7,031 bases of DNA, taken from contig DAOUUD010000088.1 of the NCBI GenBank assembly GCA_030668345.1, forward strand, positions 1-7,031, read 5' to 3'. Below, piece by piece: positions 6,560-7,031 of the stretch. The stretch's first letter is position 1; every line of letters starts with the position of its first letter. Source of the stretch: Candidatus Cloacimonadota bacterium. Lineage in GTDB: Bacteria; Cloacimonadota; Cloacimonadia; Cloacimonadales; TCS61. Both the position numbers and the translations under genes were made by a program. The notes below the pieces were generated by a model that worked only from the letters and a program-made list of their open reading frames with translations, was not told where the DNA came from and did not search any database.

Positions 6560-6790
6560 TTATTCGATTATCTCTAAAACCGCTCTTTTCCCCTGTCTGG
6601 CTGAAACAGCATTAAGAATAGTTCTGATAGCACCGGCAGTTCTGCCGCGCTTACCAATAACTTTTCCAATATCGCTTTTAGCAGCTCTCAATTCATAAAT
6701 GGTAATCTTGTCTCCAACCACCTCAGTAATATCAATTGAGGAAGGATCATCAACTAGAGCTTTAACAATAAATTCAATGAGTTCTTTCAT
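6560..6790 (-). CDS. khpA: KH-domain RNA-binding protein KhpA
   Basis: A single KH-domain protein of 76 residues, the typical size of KhpA (YlqC), a small RNA-binding protein that pairs with KhpB in Gram-positive bacteria and is encoded beside rpsP in many genomes. The KH fold shows GxxG as GKRG (residues 46-49, counted from this start) within IGKVIGKRGRTAGAIRTILN, and the C-terminal strand is RAVLEIIE. The start is set at the ATG at 6790 because AGGAG (6797-6801) stands 6 nt upstream. An in-frame TTG at 6796 would give two more residues but touches the ribosome binding site and is unlikely. It lies 16 bp after the putative rpsP end and abuts rimM. Confidence 0.93.
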   Translation of the reverse strand: MKELIEFIVKALVDDPSSIDITEVVGDKITIYELRAAKSDIGKVIGKRGRTAGAIRTILNAVSARQGKRAVLEIIE

Positions 6791-6796
6791 TTTCAA

Positions 6797-6801
6797 CTCC
6801 T
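6797..6801 (-). promoter_or_regulatory. Ribosome binding site of khpA
   Basis: AGGAG on the minus strand with a 6-nt spacer (TTGAAA) to the ATG at 6790. It decides the start: the TTG at 6796 directly adjoins it and leaves no spacer. Confidence 0.75.
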
Positions 6802-6806
6802 ACTTC

Positions 6807-7031
6807 CTAGGCTTTTTCAGGTTTAATTTCTTTCTTTTCGATTACCTTTTTTTTCTCTACCTTCTTCTCGATAGTTTTCTTTTTAGCTTTTATAGCTGGT
6901 TTTACAGCTGGTTTTACAGCTGGTTTTGCAACTGGTTTTGCAACTGGTTTTGCAACTGGTTTTGCAACTGGTTTTGCAACTGGTTTTGCAACTGGTTTTG
7001 CAACTGGTTTTGCAACTGGTTTTGCAACTGG
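6807..7031 (-). CDS. rpsP: C-terminal part of a Lys/Pro/Ala repeat protein, probably small ribosomal subunit protein bS16 with a long tail
   Basis: Only the last 74 codons lie in the window; the gene continues past position 7031. The visible part is nine PVAK units, two PAVK, one PAIK, and then a 26-residue segment dominated by Lys and Glu (starting AKKKTIEKK and ending IKPEKA) before a TAG stop at 6807-6809. No folded domain is visible. The name rests on gene order: in most bacteria rpsP lies directly upstream of khpA-rimM-trmD-rplS. Some lineages are known to carry lysine-rich C-terminal extensions on bS16. If so, the tail would be basic, disordered and probably in contact with rRNA or solvent. 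Alternatives are an unrelated Lys/Pro/Ala-rich protein, such as a histone H1-like one, inserted in the operon. The stop lies 16 bp from the khpA start, which indicates co-transcription. Confidence 0.6.
   Translation of the reverse strand, partial: PVAKPVAKPVAKPVAKPVAKPVAKPVAKPVAKPVAKPAVKPAVKPAIKAKKKTIEKKVEKKKVIEKKEIKPEKA
6889..7031. repeat. 12-bp coding tandem repeat (minisatellite)
   Basis: On the plus strand the unit is TTTGCAACTGGT. Eight complete identical copies run from 6925 to 7020, and a ninth is cut at 11 of 12 bases by the window edge. Two variant units TTTACAGCTGGT lie at 6901-6924, and one TTTATAGCTGGT at 6889-6900. Each unit is four codons, so gain or loss of units keeps the frame of the minus-strand gene and only changes the length of its Pro-Val-Ala-Lys tail. 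The identical copies lie away from the stop codon, whereas the variants adjoin it, as expected when slippage expands one end of an array. Confidence 0.97.

Noticed and set aside
6486..6698. Plus-strand open frame of 70 codons
   Set aside because: Antisense to rimM and khpA, both well supported; it has no recognisable protein and no ribosome binding site.
6791..6796. TTG start two codons upstream for khpA
   Set aside because: It adjoins the AGGAG with no spacer, whereas the ATG at 6790 has a 6-nt spacer and gives the usual KhpA length.
6889..7031. CRISPR-like repeat array
   Set aside because: The units are 12 bp, contiguous, without spacers, and lie in frame inside a coding region. This is a coding tandem repeat.

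Overview
The window comes from an AT-rich bacterium. It holds two convergent blocks of genes that meet at about position 4475. The minus-strand block is the conserved ribosomal/tRNA-modification operon rpsP-khpA-rimM-trmD-(SPOUT methyltransferase)-rplS, so this is bacterial chromosome and not plasmid or phage. Low GC, multi-PAS soluble kinases, a lysine-rich S16 tail and a Tm1570-type methyltransferase between trmD and rplS fit a deep-branching Gram-negative-like lineage, for example Cloacimonadota or a neighbour in or near the FCB group. This placement is a low-confidence guess, because no marker here was compared with a database.

Plus strand, 30-4457: three tightly packed genes in one direction, probably one transcription unit. 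First is a soluble three-PAS histidine kinase of the HisKA_2 class. Next is a protein carrying the complete zinc-ligand pattern of the phospholipase C / S1-P1 nuclease fold but no signal peptide. Last is a second soluble two-PAS kinase whose phosphoacceptor motif (LRHDIANN) resembles the type common in archaeal kinases. The first gap is 32 bp; the second junction is an 11-bp overlap. No response regulator, DNA-binding protein or transporter lies in the window, so the output of both kinases is unknown.

Shared terminator, 4457-4493: the 34 bp between the two convergent stop codons are almost entirely a perfect GC-rich hairpin flanked by A and T runs. It should stop transcription arriving from either side.

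Minus strand, 7031-4492 (transcribed right to left): a C-terminal fragment of a lysine/proline/alanine-rich protein, inferred to be ribosomal protein bS16 with an unusual tail of twelve 4-residue repeats; then the KH-domain protein KhpA, the 16S rRNA maturation factor RimM, the tRNA m1G37 methyltransferase TrmD, a second SPOUT methyltransferase of unknown substrate, and ribosomal protein bL19. Spacings run from an 11-bp overlap to a 16-bp gap, which points to co-transcription. Clear Shine-Dalgarno sites precede khpA and rplS, while those of rimM, trmD and the methyltransferase gene look weak or badly spaced.

The points most worth following are the in-frame 12-bp tandem repeat that encodes the putative S16 tail and runs off the window edge, the leaderless zinc-enzyme homologue between two sensor kinases, and the trmD-linked second methyltransferase. 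I see no convincing evidence for a wholly new defence or mobile system. There is no gene-free stretch longer than 34 bases.
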